NCBI GenBank assembly: GCA_964035575.1
Contig: OZ037850.1
Location: 826,501-890,500 of the forward strand
DNA: 64,000 nucleotides
Source of the DNA: Rhynchopus sp. YZ270_cl-10
Lineage: Eukaryota > Euglenozoa > Diplonemea > Diplonemida > Diplonemidae
Direction: 5' to 3'
The notes beneath the pieces were generated by a model. The model was not told the DNA's origin and did not search any database. It saw only the letters and a program-made list of their open reading frames with translations. Below are positions 35,859 to 47,068 of this stretch, in pieces. Position 1 is the stretch's first letter. The number at the start of each line of letters is the position of its first letter. The translations under genes were made by a program, and so were the position numbers.

Positions 35859-37494
35859 ATGACCTCGACAGCTGATACTGTTTATCTACAAGAAAAGAAT
35901 GTGGCGAACTTGTTAGATGACATGGTCGACGCAGTGCTAGGTGCGAAGCCCGCTGATGTCGAGAGCTATCTGGCTGAGTGGCTGAGTGGCAGTGATGCGG
36001 CCCCTACCAAGCTTGCATCCGCAGGACAAACAGGAAAGGCCCCTCCACCACCTGCTCCAGTTCCAACCGGCAACGGTAACGGCAATGGTCATGCCAATGG
36101 AAATGGAAATGGCAACGGAAACGGCCACGCACCTGCCCCACCAGGTGGCCCACCCGCACCCAAGGCAGGTGGAGGCCCGCCACCACCACCCCCACCACCA
36201 CCGTCTGCCGCCTTCTTCAAGGACCTTTCAAAGAAGTCTGGTGGTGGCGGCGACGAGGCTGATGCTGCTGCACGTGCAGCGCTTTTCGCAGACCTTGCAA
36301 AGGGTATGTGGGTAGGAGAGGTAAAGGGAGGGAGGAGGGGGGAAGGGAGGGGGAGGGGAGGGAGGGTTGTTTGTGATATAGTGCAGTCTCCACATTGCAC
36401 GTTACAGGAACCGACATCACAAAGGGGCTGAAGAAGGTGGACCGTTCGCAGATGGTGCACAAGAACAGAGACGAGTCGGTATGTTGATACGTGGCTGTGG
36501 TGTCCTTCTGGGATAAGGAAGCAAGTTGGTTTGTTCTCCAATGTTTGGGGAGTCCCTTTGGGTTGCGTCGTTTACATCACTTTGTCTTTCAACATAGTTT
36601 TTGTCGGTTTCTATGAAAACATGCACCAGTACCCAGATTATGTCTTGCTACACCACACCACGACAGGCACTCGGACAAGCAACCGACTTCTCTGAGCTGG
36701 AGAGGAAGAAGGCAGCACGCCAAGAGGAGCTTGCGAAAAAGAAGGCAGCAGCAGCAGGAGTCGTGAAGGCAGCGAAGGATCCTGTGATGCAGCTGGAGGG
36801 GAAGATGTGGAAGGTGGAGAACCAGATGGGGTCGAAGCTGGACCGGAAACATGACAAGCTGGAGGACGTGAACATGAGCCAGTCAGTGACGATCTCGGAC
36901 TGCGAGAACTACCTTCTGGAGATCACGGGCAAGGTGAACATGGTGATCATCCAGGACTGCAAGAACGTGGGTGTGATGCTGCAGGATGTTGTGTCTGGGG
37001 TGGAGGTGTCGAAGGGTATCAAGGTGGAGGTGCAGGCGTCGGGTGTGCTCCCATCGTTCAACATCGACCGCTGCAACGAGCTGATGCTGTACACAACAGA
37101 GAAGTCGCGTGATGTTGAGATCACCTCGACTGCGTCTGTGTGCGTCAACGTCACCTTCACAGACGAGAAGGTATACCACACATCGCACCACCACCACTAT
37201 TCCCCATCCACCCACTCACCCATACGAGAACTTTCATTGAGCAAGCCATTAGTTGCCATGTTTTCATCACACAACTCAGAACACAAAATTTTAATGCTTT
37301 CTTCATATTCTGTGATGTGCACATGAGAGGCACATTTAGCAAGCTTTCTCTTTCCTACCACCACCACACCCACACAGGGAGGCGACGCTGACCCAGTGGA
37401 GAGACCCCTTCCCGAGCAGTTTGTGACCAGGATTGTTGTTGATGACAACGGAGTGCCGAAGATGACGACTGTGCCAATGGAGCACGCTGGGTGA
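35859..37494 (+). CDS. CAP: Cyclase-associated protein (CAP/Srv2 family) with RIIa-like N-terminus, 378 aa
   Basis: Four exons: 35859-36303, 36408-36478, 36667-37170, 37378-37494; introns GTATGT, GTATGT and GTATAC with CAG ends. CAP recycles ADP-actin for new filament growth. The C-terminal half is the CARP beta-helix domain (MWKVENQ, then hydrophobic beta repeats such as ISDCENYLLEITGKVNMVII), ending GGD..PLPEQFVT and TTVPMEHAG, as in known CAPs. Before it lie a WH2 segment (LFADLAKG..ITKGLKKV), a poly-proline tract likely to bind profilin and a Gly/Asn repeat. The usual ~200-residue N-terminal helical domain is absent. In its place residues ~8-44 (YLQEKNV..LLDDMVDAVLGAKP..YLAEWL) resemble an RIIa/DPY-30 dimerisation-docking domain. 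CAP identity is firm; the RIIa call is by pattern. Confidence 0.92.
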
Positions 37495-37924
37495 GTACAA
37501 CCCACATCACCCTTACCCCACACCCCCACACCCCCACATGTTGTTTATGCGCGCCTAATTCACTTTAGGCCGCAGGCAGGAGTCTAGCAGCACTTTGCGG
37601 TTTTTGCCGCTGTGCACCAGCCCAACCCCATCCCTCCCACTCGAACCCTTTCTCTGCCGTGTATTCCTTGTTGGTAGATCGTCTATCGTGTTTGGTGCGA
37701 CTGGGAGGGGAGGTAGGGGGACGGACACCTTTTGGTTACACCAATGTGTGGCAGTGCTGTCTCTTCGACACAACGAACAAAGCGACATCCCCCCCAACCC
37801 ATTTTTATGCTTCTTGCAAAGCGTCCTTTGCACGCCCTCACCTTTCCCCTCCGCTAAGTAGCACACCTCATACCCTCACCACATCCTTCACAGGCAGGGC
37901 AGGCCCACAGAGGCGCCTGCAGCT

Positions 37925-40900
37925 ATGGACGAGATTCGTGATGTGGGGCTGCACAGCCCTAAGAGGCCGACGTACCGGCAGAGGTTCAACGAGGCGTGGG
38001 TCACTGTGAGTCCGGGGAGGGGGCGGACGGGTGGGACGGGTGGGGGCAATGCTCCTGCGGCTGCTGCTGGTGCTGCACCTGGGACACCGAGGAATGCAGG
38101 GGGGCCACATACTCCGGGGCAGGCGCAGCAGCAACACCAGCAACAGCATCAACAGCAACAACAGCAAGGACAGTGGCACGCGCCCATTCCACAGGCAGCA
38201 TCCGCGTACGCGAACAATGTGATGCATCACCCAGGGATGCAGCACGCACCACAGCCGCAGCAGCAGCAACAGCACCAGCACCAGCATGCCCCGCAGCAAC
38301 AGCAGCACATTAACACATACGCCCCAACCCCCCAGCATGTGCAGGAGCCTGCACCTGCGTTCCAGCCTGCAGGGCAGTACTACGCAACACCACAGGGTGC
38401 AGGTGCACAACAGGTGCAGCAAGCACAGCACCCACAGCAGCAACCGCACGACCTGTCTAACACGACGGTGTCGTCGATACACAGCTTCGCAGGTGGCCAG
38501 CCGCAGTACGCATACACAGAGGACGAGCGGATCAGGCGCATGGCAGAGGGTGTGGACAAGGCGCAAACAGAGTTGGAAATGGAACGCACCCGGCTTGAAA
38601 TCGAGAAGAAGGAAGTCGTGCTGCGCCTGAGCCAAGAGGTAGACCAGGAGCGCGGGCACAATGTGCAGAGTGCTGCCGTCATTGCGCAGCAGATGGCGCT
38701 TATCGAGAGTCTCAAGGCGAAGGTCGACGAGTTTGCAAGCCATGCGCAGATCGTTGAACAGGAACACGCTGCGGAGCTGAAGCAGCTGCGGGATGGACAT
38801 ACGCAACACTCACATGAACAACAGCAGCTCAGTGTGCAGCTCCAGTCTGAGGCGGAGGCGAAGATGGCGATCCTGCACCAGCAAGAGATGGACCACAAAG
38901 ACCACGACCAGAGCAGGCTTGCCTGGGAGAAGCAGCGCCGCCACATGGAGACAGAGCTGGCTGCAGCCCAGGACGAGCTTGGGCAGCTGCGCGTTGCGAA
39001 TGCGAAGGAAAGAAGAACGAACGAAGCCCTCCGACGTGAGCAGGCGACTGAGCTGGAGGAGCTGCTGCGCCAGCACGAGATCGAACAACAGGTCATCGCT
39101 GCAGAGCGTGCACGCAACGAGCAGATTGTGATGCAGACGGAGGTGGAGAAGGCGGAGATGACACAACGTGTACATGACATTCAACGGCAGCGGGAGGAGG
39201 AGGCACGGAGCCTGCAGCGTGAGATTGAAGAGCATTTGACTGTGGTTGAGTCTTTGAAGGGTGAGTTGAGGGCTAAGCAGCAGGATTTGTTTGAGGATTG
39301 GAAGAAGTGGCGGCAGCAGCTGACGGAGGAGAAGCAGCAGCTTGCGGAACGCGTACAGGAGGAGCGCCGTGACATGGAGTGCAAGGTGGCGCAGGTCACA
39401 CAGCAGGTCGAAGCAGAGCGGCGTCGTCTCGACGTCGACCGCAGCTCCATCGAGAGCGAATGGAAGCAGATCCGCGAGGCCCGCTCCGAGCACCGCCAAC
39501 GTGACCGTCAGGAGTGGGACCTCGAGCGCGAACGCTTCCTGGAACAGATGCGCACACGGCAGGCAGACATCGACCACCGCGAGCAGCGTCTCTCCATCAA
39601 AGAGCGCAGCGTCGAGGCCTCCTCACGCGAGCTTGAGCAGGTGTGCAGGGAGAAGGCGCTGCTGGACGCAGAAGTGCAAAAGGTATCTCCTCTATTTCAT
39701 ATGGTGTTTAGGCGACGTGAGACGCATCTTACCTTTGGTTTTTTGTGAGCGTATTCATCTGTTCATTTTGCAATTTGCACTTTATCACTCAACCAAGAAA
39801 TATTAGTACGTTTTTCGACTTGTTTACGAAGCATTTTACTTTTCTTTTCTACGTTTTGCAAAACATACGCCAAATAAAGATGGGAACATTTTTGATCCCT
39901 CACCATATACTATCAATTTATTGATTGCATATGATGAAAATACCTTATGTGCCATTTCCTCCATTCCTACAGCTTCGTGTCGAAAGCAGCCAAACAGGCG
40001 AAACTGGTAATAAAGAAAGAGAACACTGGCAACGAGAGTTCGCAGAGCAGGAGGAGAAGTGGCGCATCCAGTTGCACGAGCTGCGCGACCGCCACCACAA
40101 CAAGCTTGAGGAGCAGTGCAAGAAGCACAGCGACGCTATCGAGATGATCAACAAGCTCCGTGCACAGCTTGCGGGCAGGGGCAACGAGCACCTTGGCAGC
40201 CCGAGCAATGGCACTGCGTTCCTTGAACGCAAGCTCCAGGAAACGTATGGCAATTCATCAACACAACCATTTATCTAATTTGCACCTCGCCCTTTTGACG
40301 TATTATGGTATTCATGATGAACTCCTCATAAGTGCGCTCTGGTTGGGTTGTAATCACTATTTTTTATCAGATGTAAACCACGAAATGGATGTAGGACAGG
40401 CTTGGTTGGGGTCCACCCGGTGCACCGGTCATGTATCGGGAGCCTTTTTTTGTGGCGCGAATAAAATTGTTCTCATTTCAAAATAATTACTCTAACTCAA
40501 CTCTGCATAAACCTCTAAACACCTAACAGGGAACGCAAACTCATCGAAAGCGAACACTCCACTGGCCAGGCCGAGGGCAGGGTGGAGAACATCCAGGCCG
40601 AGCTTGGGGCCGCAGACAGCCGCGTCCGACGCTCCGAGGAGCACATTGAGGAGTTGAACCGACAGATCATGGAGTACAAGCAGGAGCTTTCTGATGCTCG
40701 ACTGGAGCGACATACACTACGGACGAGCAATGGCGTGAGCAGGACGGAGCACGAGGCTGTGGTGGACGAACGGGACCAGCTGGTCAAGGACCTTCACCTG
40801 ACGATGCTTGCGAACAGAGAGGACAAATTCATCCACCTCTGCGAGCACCACAAGAGTGACGGCTACGAAGGCCTCTGCCGCCAAGGCTCGCAGATGGACG

Positions 40901-41590
40901 ACGTCGCTCTGGACAAGGCGGCCTCCAAGACCGCATACTCCACAGTGCTGACCCACCTCGAACGCATCAAACAACAACCCTTCGTCTGTGCAGGCTGCGT
41001 CACCCAGATGTACCACTCCTTCGACAGACTCTTCATGGCCCTCTCGGACTACACCTCAGACGAAGTGCATGAGGCAGAGGATGTGATGACCTTCCTCATG
41101 GCCCTCACCTCCCGTCTATCTGAGCAGGGTGAAGTAAAAGTATGTGAGGGAAAGGATGGGGAGGGGGCGATGGTGTGCAAAAGATATCCAATTTTAGGGA
41201 TAATTTATTCACCTGTGTTTTTGAAAAAGTAGCAGACCCCCCAATGTCCCCCAAACCGTACCCCATTTTTTGGGATTTTTTTAATTTGGTTTTTGGGGTG
41301 TTCAGAGAGGGTACTGGGCACCTGGGTCTGAGCCTTCTTGAGGCAAAGAGTCAAAACCCCCACCCTCTCTTCCACCCCCAAAGTACCCAGTACCCAGAGC
41401 AGTTTTACATGGGATATCAGTTATCCGGTACTTACCTGTCCGGCCCTGTCTAGACCTCTGCGCGCCTATCCAAAAAACCAGGTGGTCCACCTACTGGCCT
41501 TTTTTTAGAATTCATTTTGCTAAAACCACCCTCCCTTCACAGATCCAGCAAGCAGCCGACACCCTGTTGAAGACAATTCTATCTATGTAG
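37925..41590 (+). CDS. Glutamine-rich coiled-coil protein, 895 aa
   Basis: Four exons: 37925-39682, 39973-40244, 40530-41139, 41543-41590; introns start GTATCT, GTATGG and GTATGT, end CAG, and keep frame. After a short basic start (HSPKRPTYRQRFNEAW) come Gly/Ala and long Gln/His/Pro-rich low-complexity sequence (residues ~35-185). A nearly unbroken coiled coil rich in Glu, Gln and Arg follows to about residue 730. The last ~130 residues are globular, with a CEHHKSDGYEGLC segment and a CAGC pair that could bind metal. No membrane span is visible. Length and layout fit a centrosomal, basal-body or cytoskeletal scaffold, but I recognise no named family. It starts 430 bp after CAP on the same strand. 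Intron 2 carries a repeat shared with the giant gene's intron 1. Confidence 0.85.
40245..40529 (+). other. Intron 2 of the coiled-coil gene, carrying a dispersed repeat
   Basis: Donor GTATGG, acceptor cctaacag, phase 2. It holds 40366-40433, a 68-bp block (ATCAGATGTAAACCAC start, CCGGTGCACCGGTCATG end) that is about 80-90 percent the same, by eye, as 20735-20800 in an intron of the giant gene. Confidence 0.8.
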
Positions 41591-42876
41591 GTTTTTGTTT
41601 GTTTGTTTTTTTTTTTTGTGAAAAGTGTGTTTGGTATTTGCCTGTATCCCATCTGGGCACGTTCATGTTTCAAGGGCGGTATTGTTTTGCCTTCGTTTTG
41701 TTGCGTTGGCGTTTAGATTATAGTAAATAAAATGGGATTTTGTCAATGGTTTTTTGCGGAGAACGGCTTTCCCCTCCCCCACCACCCCCACCTTCAGCAC
41801 ACCTTGTTTTTTGTAACAAAGCCCACTAGTACCGCTTCACTACATAAGTTGGCAAACTGGGTATAACACTGATGATTTCTCTCTCTCTACGCATGCCAAA
41901 TGCCTTTTGTATGACCGTTTGCAAAGCAGGTCAACTCAATTGTAAATTGTTGAACACAAGAGAGAGAGAAAAAAGACACACCACATCTGTAGAAACGTGG
42001 GGGTATAATGTACGGGGGCTACGCCGACTTCACTTTCAGCAGTTTTTGTTTTTTTTGGGGGAGGGGAAATCCCTGTCAAAAGAATTTGTGGGGCTCGTCT
42101 AGAGGGTAATGGATGTGCTTATGGGGCTCGGGGTCGTATGCCTCATAGTGTGTTCGTGTTGCCAAGCTTTTCTCTTTTTTTGTTGTGATGTGTGTGCACA
42201 AGAGGTGCAGTCATTTTTAAGCTTTTTCTTTTATTTTCTCTTTATGTGAAATGTGCTTTAGAACGAAGCCAGTGGCAATATTGAACGATGCGCTACCTAT
42301 TTAGGTCAGCAGAGCTCTTGTCAAGCTTTCTCCTCTTTGTTTTTTTCTCGACAAAGTTGCTCAGCGACATTCAGAATACCTTCCTATGCACACCGTTCAA
42401 GATTGCCTCTGGTTTTTTGATTATTTTTTTTTTCCTTTGTATTTTTTCTCACCTTTAGATTCTCTTGTTTCCACCCCTCCCTCTTCTTCCCTCTCCCTCC
42501 CTCATCCCTCCTTATTTCTTAACGAAGGTCGCAACGACACAATACGATGAGGCATTCTTTTAAGTTTTTTAATTTTGATGCTTCCTCTGCAAATCTTACT
42601 CCATCCTCCCCCACTCCGCAACTCCTTCTCTTTTATGGATGTTGTGATGAAAAAATTGTGGTTGCTGAGGCGTGCTCATACTTACAGTCTCAGCCACGCC
42701 TGAGCCGGACTTAACGAGGTTGATCCGGCCTCGTTGCATTGTATGTCTATTGTCTACCAAATACCCTATGTTTAGACTCAACTTATTGGTGGCCTCCCAT
42801 CCCTCACAGACTTATACACTACACAAAAAAAAAAAGAAAATAATACCCAAAACCACATACAACCACACCTTATTCA
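41591..42876. other. Spacer without recognised gene
   Basis: T-rich and pyrimidine-rich DNA. It shows fragments of the TGCACAAGAGGTGCAGTC..AAGCTTTTTCTTTT repeat family near 42190-42230 and 42305-42335, and a GGCGTG/CACGCC inverted motif near 42668-42705. The bases just before 42877 are A-rich and then CA-rich. No gene seen. Confidence 0.5.
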
Positions 42877-43542
42877 ATGGACATGCTGCTTCCTAGCGAT
42901 ATCGATTTGATGCAGAAGGGTCGTCCACTGAGTGCTAAGGCAATGCCTTTTGTCCCGGGCAGGGTCAATGCACCGGTACAGGGGACTGCAGGGGTTGGGC
43001 GAAACGAGGTGTCTGCGGCACAGTGGGCACAGGAGGCGCAAGGGGTGATGCGGCAAGCACGCGAACAGCATGTTCTCTCGGAGAGGCGTGTTGGGAGTCT
43101 GCTCAGGGAGCTTGCCGACGTGCAGCAGAGCCGTGCGATGGACAACCGTGTGCTCCTTTATGACCTGGACAGCATCAACGCAAACCTCAACCAACTCCTC
43201 CAAAAGGTGTCTCTCCTCAAACCCCAGGTCTCGACACCCACCACCCTAGGTCCCCTCTCAGGGGCGGGTCTCGCAGGGGTAGCGACGCCGACGGAAGAGG
43301 ATGACGCGATCTGCTCGCTTGAAAAGGAGTTCGGTCTGTCGATCACAGGAGACCACACGCCAAACAGCCGGTACACCGGTGCCCATGATGATTCGTTTGT
43401 CACCCCCGACGAAAAGGATACCTCAGGATTCGTCATGAACCTTGCACATTCATCTTCTCCTGACACTTCTCTTGATGGAAACGATATTGCGGGGTTGGAC
43501 ACTTCGAACGGTATTTTGAAGGATTTCTTTGTTGACAAATGA
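42877..43542 (+). CDS. Small protein of unknown function (221 aa)
   Basis: Single-exon frame from ATG 42877 (ttcaATGg) to TGA 43542. Residues ~45-110 look helical and could form a short coiled coil (Glu, Gln, Arg, Leu-rich). The second half is Ser/Thr/Asp-rich and probably disordered, with several SPD/TPDE-type sites. No signal peptide, membrane span or known domain is visible. Codon use matches neighbouring genes, and A/T-rich sequence starts directly after the stop. An association with cytoskeletal structures would be a guess. Confidence 0.65.
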   Translation: MDMLLPSDIDLMQKGRPLSAKAMPFVPGRVNAPVQGTAGVGRNEVSAAQWAQEAQGVMRQAREQHVLSERRVGSLLRELADVQQSRAMDNRVLLYDLDSINANLNQLLQKVSLLKPQVSTPTTLGPLSGAGLAGVATPTEEDDAICSLEKEFGLSITGDHTPNSRYTGAHDDSFVTPDEKDTSGFVMNLAHSSSPDTSLDGNDIAGLDTSNGILKDFFVDK

Positions 43543-44858
43543 AAATAAAAATAAAATAAAACTGAAAATAAAACGGGATGCAAAAACAATGCAAAAGGGG
43601 GAAATAATAGAGTTGATATTTATTTATTTTTTGCGGGCTTTTTTTTGCGAAGCAAAACCCCCTCACGAATCGGTACCTGAATATATGCATTTTTTTGTTG
43701 TATTTGGGGTGCTGGTTTTTTTTTGCTCTGTACACATTTTTGTTTTGTTTGTTTGACATTCGATACTATACTGGAGTAGTGTAGCTACTACACGTAGTTT
43801 GCATTGCATTGGCGGGTAGTGCTAAGGGTTGAGGACAGGTGCTTTTTTCCTCCTCTGTGTGCAGAAATTCTGATTCTCAGCTGTGTCAAAATGAAAGCAG
43901 CCCAGAGTGCATTGAAAAAAACTTCATTGACAAGACCAGACGCTGCCATTTTATGTTCAAAACAAAACAAAACAAAAAACAAAAAAAACAAAACATTATA
44001 CCGAAAAGCGACGTTATAAGTAAACCTTTGTTGTGGAATTGCTGTGCCAAAAAAAAAAAAAAATCTCGCCAAATACAAAGCCTCAATGTACCCTTTTTTG
44101 CGTTTTTTTTTTATACACTGTCACGAGAGGGCTTTGTATTTCAAGTCAACCCCTTTTTTTTGTTGCATTCAATATTGAAAACTTCGGGGGTAGACCTGTG
44201 GCCGCTCTTTTAAGAGTGGAACTGTTATTGACAACTATACATACACTAATTTAAAAAAAAAAACAGTTTGAAAAAAGGGAATTATGCAATTTTGGCTGCA
44301 GTTGCAATTTGATGGGTATTTGTTAAAAAAGGACGGTGGAGATTGCATCAACTATGGCAACACAATCGAGGCAACTACACGACTCCAACAATTTTTCAAA
44401 AAAAAAAAAAAAAAAGAAAAGAAAAGCTGACCCACACTACAGTCCAACTCCCATAACGGTATTATCCATTGCATATATCATTGCACGACATGCCAAGGGT
44501 TGGGCGGTAATGAGGCAAGGCTCCTATTTGTACTGTACAACAAACCCCCCATATTTGTCACTTTTTTTTTTTTTTGTGGAATGCCGTGCGTGAGGCACAT
44601 TCGTTTTGTTTTTTTGAAAGGTGACCAATCAAGGTCATCTTACCCACTTTTTAAGATGTTCCTCGCACGACAGGTTTCATCTTTCCCCCCATTTTTTCTT
44701 GTATCTTTTTTCTTCAAGAAAAAGGTGTGCGATCAAAGTCTCCATTCTCCTTCCCTAAACAGAATGAGTAACTGTTTCAAGGTCAGAAACTCCCCCCCTT
44801 TTTTTTTCTACAAGGTTAGACCAAGCATGAGGCTTAAGTTTATCTTTACAATTTTTCT

Positions 44859-44969
44859 CTCTTAGCCACCTGATTTTTACCCTGCGTATAACGCGTACAG
44901 GCGCGTTTTCAGTTCTATTCGGTCCTATGCGCGACTATACGTGGGGTAAAAATCAGGTGAGACTCTTAG
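44859..44969. mobile_element. Short TIR element with possible 7-bp target duplication
   Basis: Perfect 16-bp inverted ends CACCTGATTTTTACCC (44867-44882) and its complement (44944-44959). CTCTTAG lies just outside on both sides (44859-44865, 44963-44969), separated from the TIR by one base on the left and three on the right. The inside holds GCGTATAACGCG-type short palindromes. Confidence 0.6.
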
Positions 44970-45087
44970 TGGAAGTCGGTGAATAACGTCACCTCAGTTG
45001 AAGCAGGGTAAGGGGGGGGATGAAAAACTGGTCAAAAACCCCTCTCCCCTTGCGAAAAAAAAATCTGTGTCCCTGCAACAATGAAAG

Positions 45088-45124
45088 GAAGGAGAGGAGA
45101 GAGAGAGCGAGAGAGAGAGAGAGT
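45088..45124. repeat. GA-rich microsatellite
   Basis: A run of about 36 bases of GA dinucleotides with a few interruptions; no gene function implied. Confidence 0.8.
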
Positions 45125-46457
45125 CCCCCTGCGGTGACAATGCTTTTTTTTTTACCCCATCATAGTTATTAAACTTTTTGTGGGGAATATATCGAGGATA
45201 TTGCTCGTTACCAGCTCCTGAAGAGACTCCTTTTCTTTTATGGTTTCTTTTTGGATGAGTGTGCAGGCCTTTCAAAGATTACTTAGCACTTGTTTTTTAT
45301 TTTTTTAAAGTGTCTGCATCCGCAGAGACTAATCAAGCACCTTTTTTATTTCACGATTTATGTTTCTGCAAATCAAAAAAAAGAAGGGATGTATGTGTTA
45401 CACCCTCTCAACTGTGCTTTTCATTCTCCTGAATGGAAAGCAAAAATGAATCTAACGATTTATGTGTTCAAAGTAGCCTTCATATGAGCTGTGTCCAAAA
45501 AGGGTCATGTCTCACTTTATTCTGCCCTGCCCCAATTCTTTGGAGACGTGTTGTCATTTTTTTTTAAAAGATGATTGTGACGCAGTGAGACACAATTCAT
45601 CTATTTTGTTTGTCATAAAAACCTAAGAGGGAAATATTTACCTTTTTCGTAGAAAAAGCCCTTTGGCCGCTTTGGAGGAGGGAGGGGAAGTGATGGCTGT
45701 TGATACGTGACGCAGGTTGCTTGCTCTGCGCTGTGCTCAGATAGCCGGTACGCACCCCCCTCTATCTACCTTTGAGGGATCTTTGGGAATGAGTGTGTTC
45801 TAAAAAAAAAAATAAAATGTAACCCCGCCCTTCCCCTCTCTGCCTTTCCCTATTTTTGTTTTACTTTCGCTAGACAAAAAAACATAACATTTTAAATAAA
45901 AAAACACAAAAAAAATTAAAAAATCAAAAAATTAAAAAAAAAAAACTAAAAAAAAATTACCCCTTTATCCACCCTTGGGTTCCTCATAACATAGTTGTTG
46001 GTGACTGAGTTCTTTTTTCTTGTTTCCCAAAAAAGTTGGGAATATTTTTGATTATTCTTCTTATGCTATCAATTTGGATGCATATGTTGAAATGCTTGTT
46101 TCTGCTCTTTAGTAGACGTTTTTATTTTCTTGTAGTGAGGATTCAACAGGAATTAGTCGCTATCTCAACAAAGAAGTGCACCTACCTCTCAACTTACAAA
46201 GTACTACAATGAAATACAATACAAAACAAACAGAGTAGCAAAAAACAAAAACAAAACAAACAAACTTTCAAACCCCTCTGTAGTAGAAGGTAGACCAGGG
46301 TTTGCCGCAAATCATTTTGCACTCTGACTAAATGGTCTGGCCCATATATGTGGTTCGACAACAAAAGGCTGTTGCCTGATTTTCTTGGTCCCATTACAAT
46401 GGCAAGGCCAAGCCGTCTTCAATCTTTCAACCCTTATCTTGGAGCGCACAGTGCTCA

Positions 46458-46540
46458 ATCTTTTCAAAAAAAAAAAAATATATAGTGGAGTTCATCCTCG
46501 GGTGGCTACACTAATACAACCAAGTTTTCAAAAAAAAACA
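46458..46540. repeat. Dispersed repeat, copy 2 (partner at 26718-26793)
   Basis: Same order as the first copy: A-run, TAGTGGAG, GGGTGGCTACACTAATAC, CCAAGTTTTC, A-run. Differences are mainly in the middle (TTCATCCTC versus CACACTCTA). Confidence 0.6.
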
Positions 46541-47068
46541 AAGTCCTATTAGGTTTTCTATGGTTACGAAGTTACCGCATGTTTTTCATCCTGGAATGGT
46601 AAAAGGGGGGTGATGAATATTGCGAATGATGGGGAATCAAAAAATAGGATTTCCCCCAACATGACGTAGATTTGTGCGGGGAATGTGGCACCCTACCCTA
46701 AGGGACTGGGAAAGAGATCCCCTCAGCACTATGTTATTTTATTTTATTTTTTTTAGTTCCCACATCCCCCCCCTCCTCCTCACCCACCCAATTATCCTGT
46801 ATTCCTCACCCCCTCTTCCAGACCCTCAAATAAAGGACAATATATTTTCTTGATAAAAAAAAGATACCCCCATCACCCAATTCTTTTAACTTCCACCAGG
46901 GATATTGCTAACCAACCTCAACCCACAAAAAATCCTAAAATCCAATATATTTACTCCTCATCTCTCCTCTCATTACTCCACTCCGCCCAGATTATTTCCA
47001 GATTCTTACCCATTCTTGAAGGACACATTTTTAAAGTAGGCGCGATTTTTAAATTAACGAACCCCCCT

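Larger units (their letters stand above)
43543..47068. other. AT-rich spacer with several repeats
   Basis: No gene recognised in 3.5 kb. It holds the CACTGTCACGAGAGGGCTTTG repeat piece near 44112-44160, a TCATCTTA copy near 44635, a palindromic element at 44859-44969, a GA microsatellite at 45088-45124, long A-runs at 45890-45960, an intron-like repeat near 46030-46095 (compare 39878-39935) and a dispersed repeat at 46458-46540. Confidence 0.6.

Noticed and set aside
46850-47068. N-terminal extension of the CEP164-like protein
   Set aside because: The extension comes from AT-rich leader-like DNA and looks non-coding; ATG 47069 begins sequence with coding composition.
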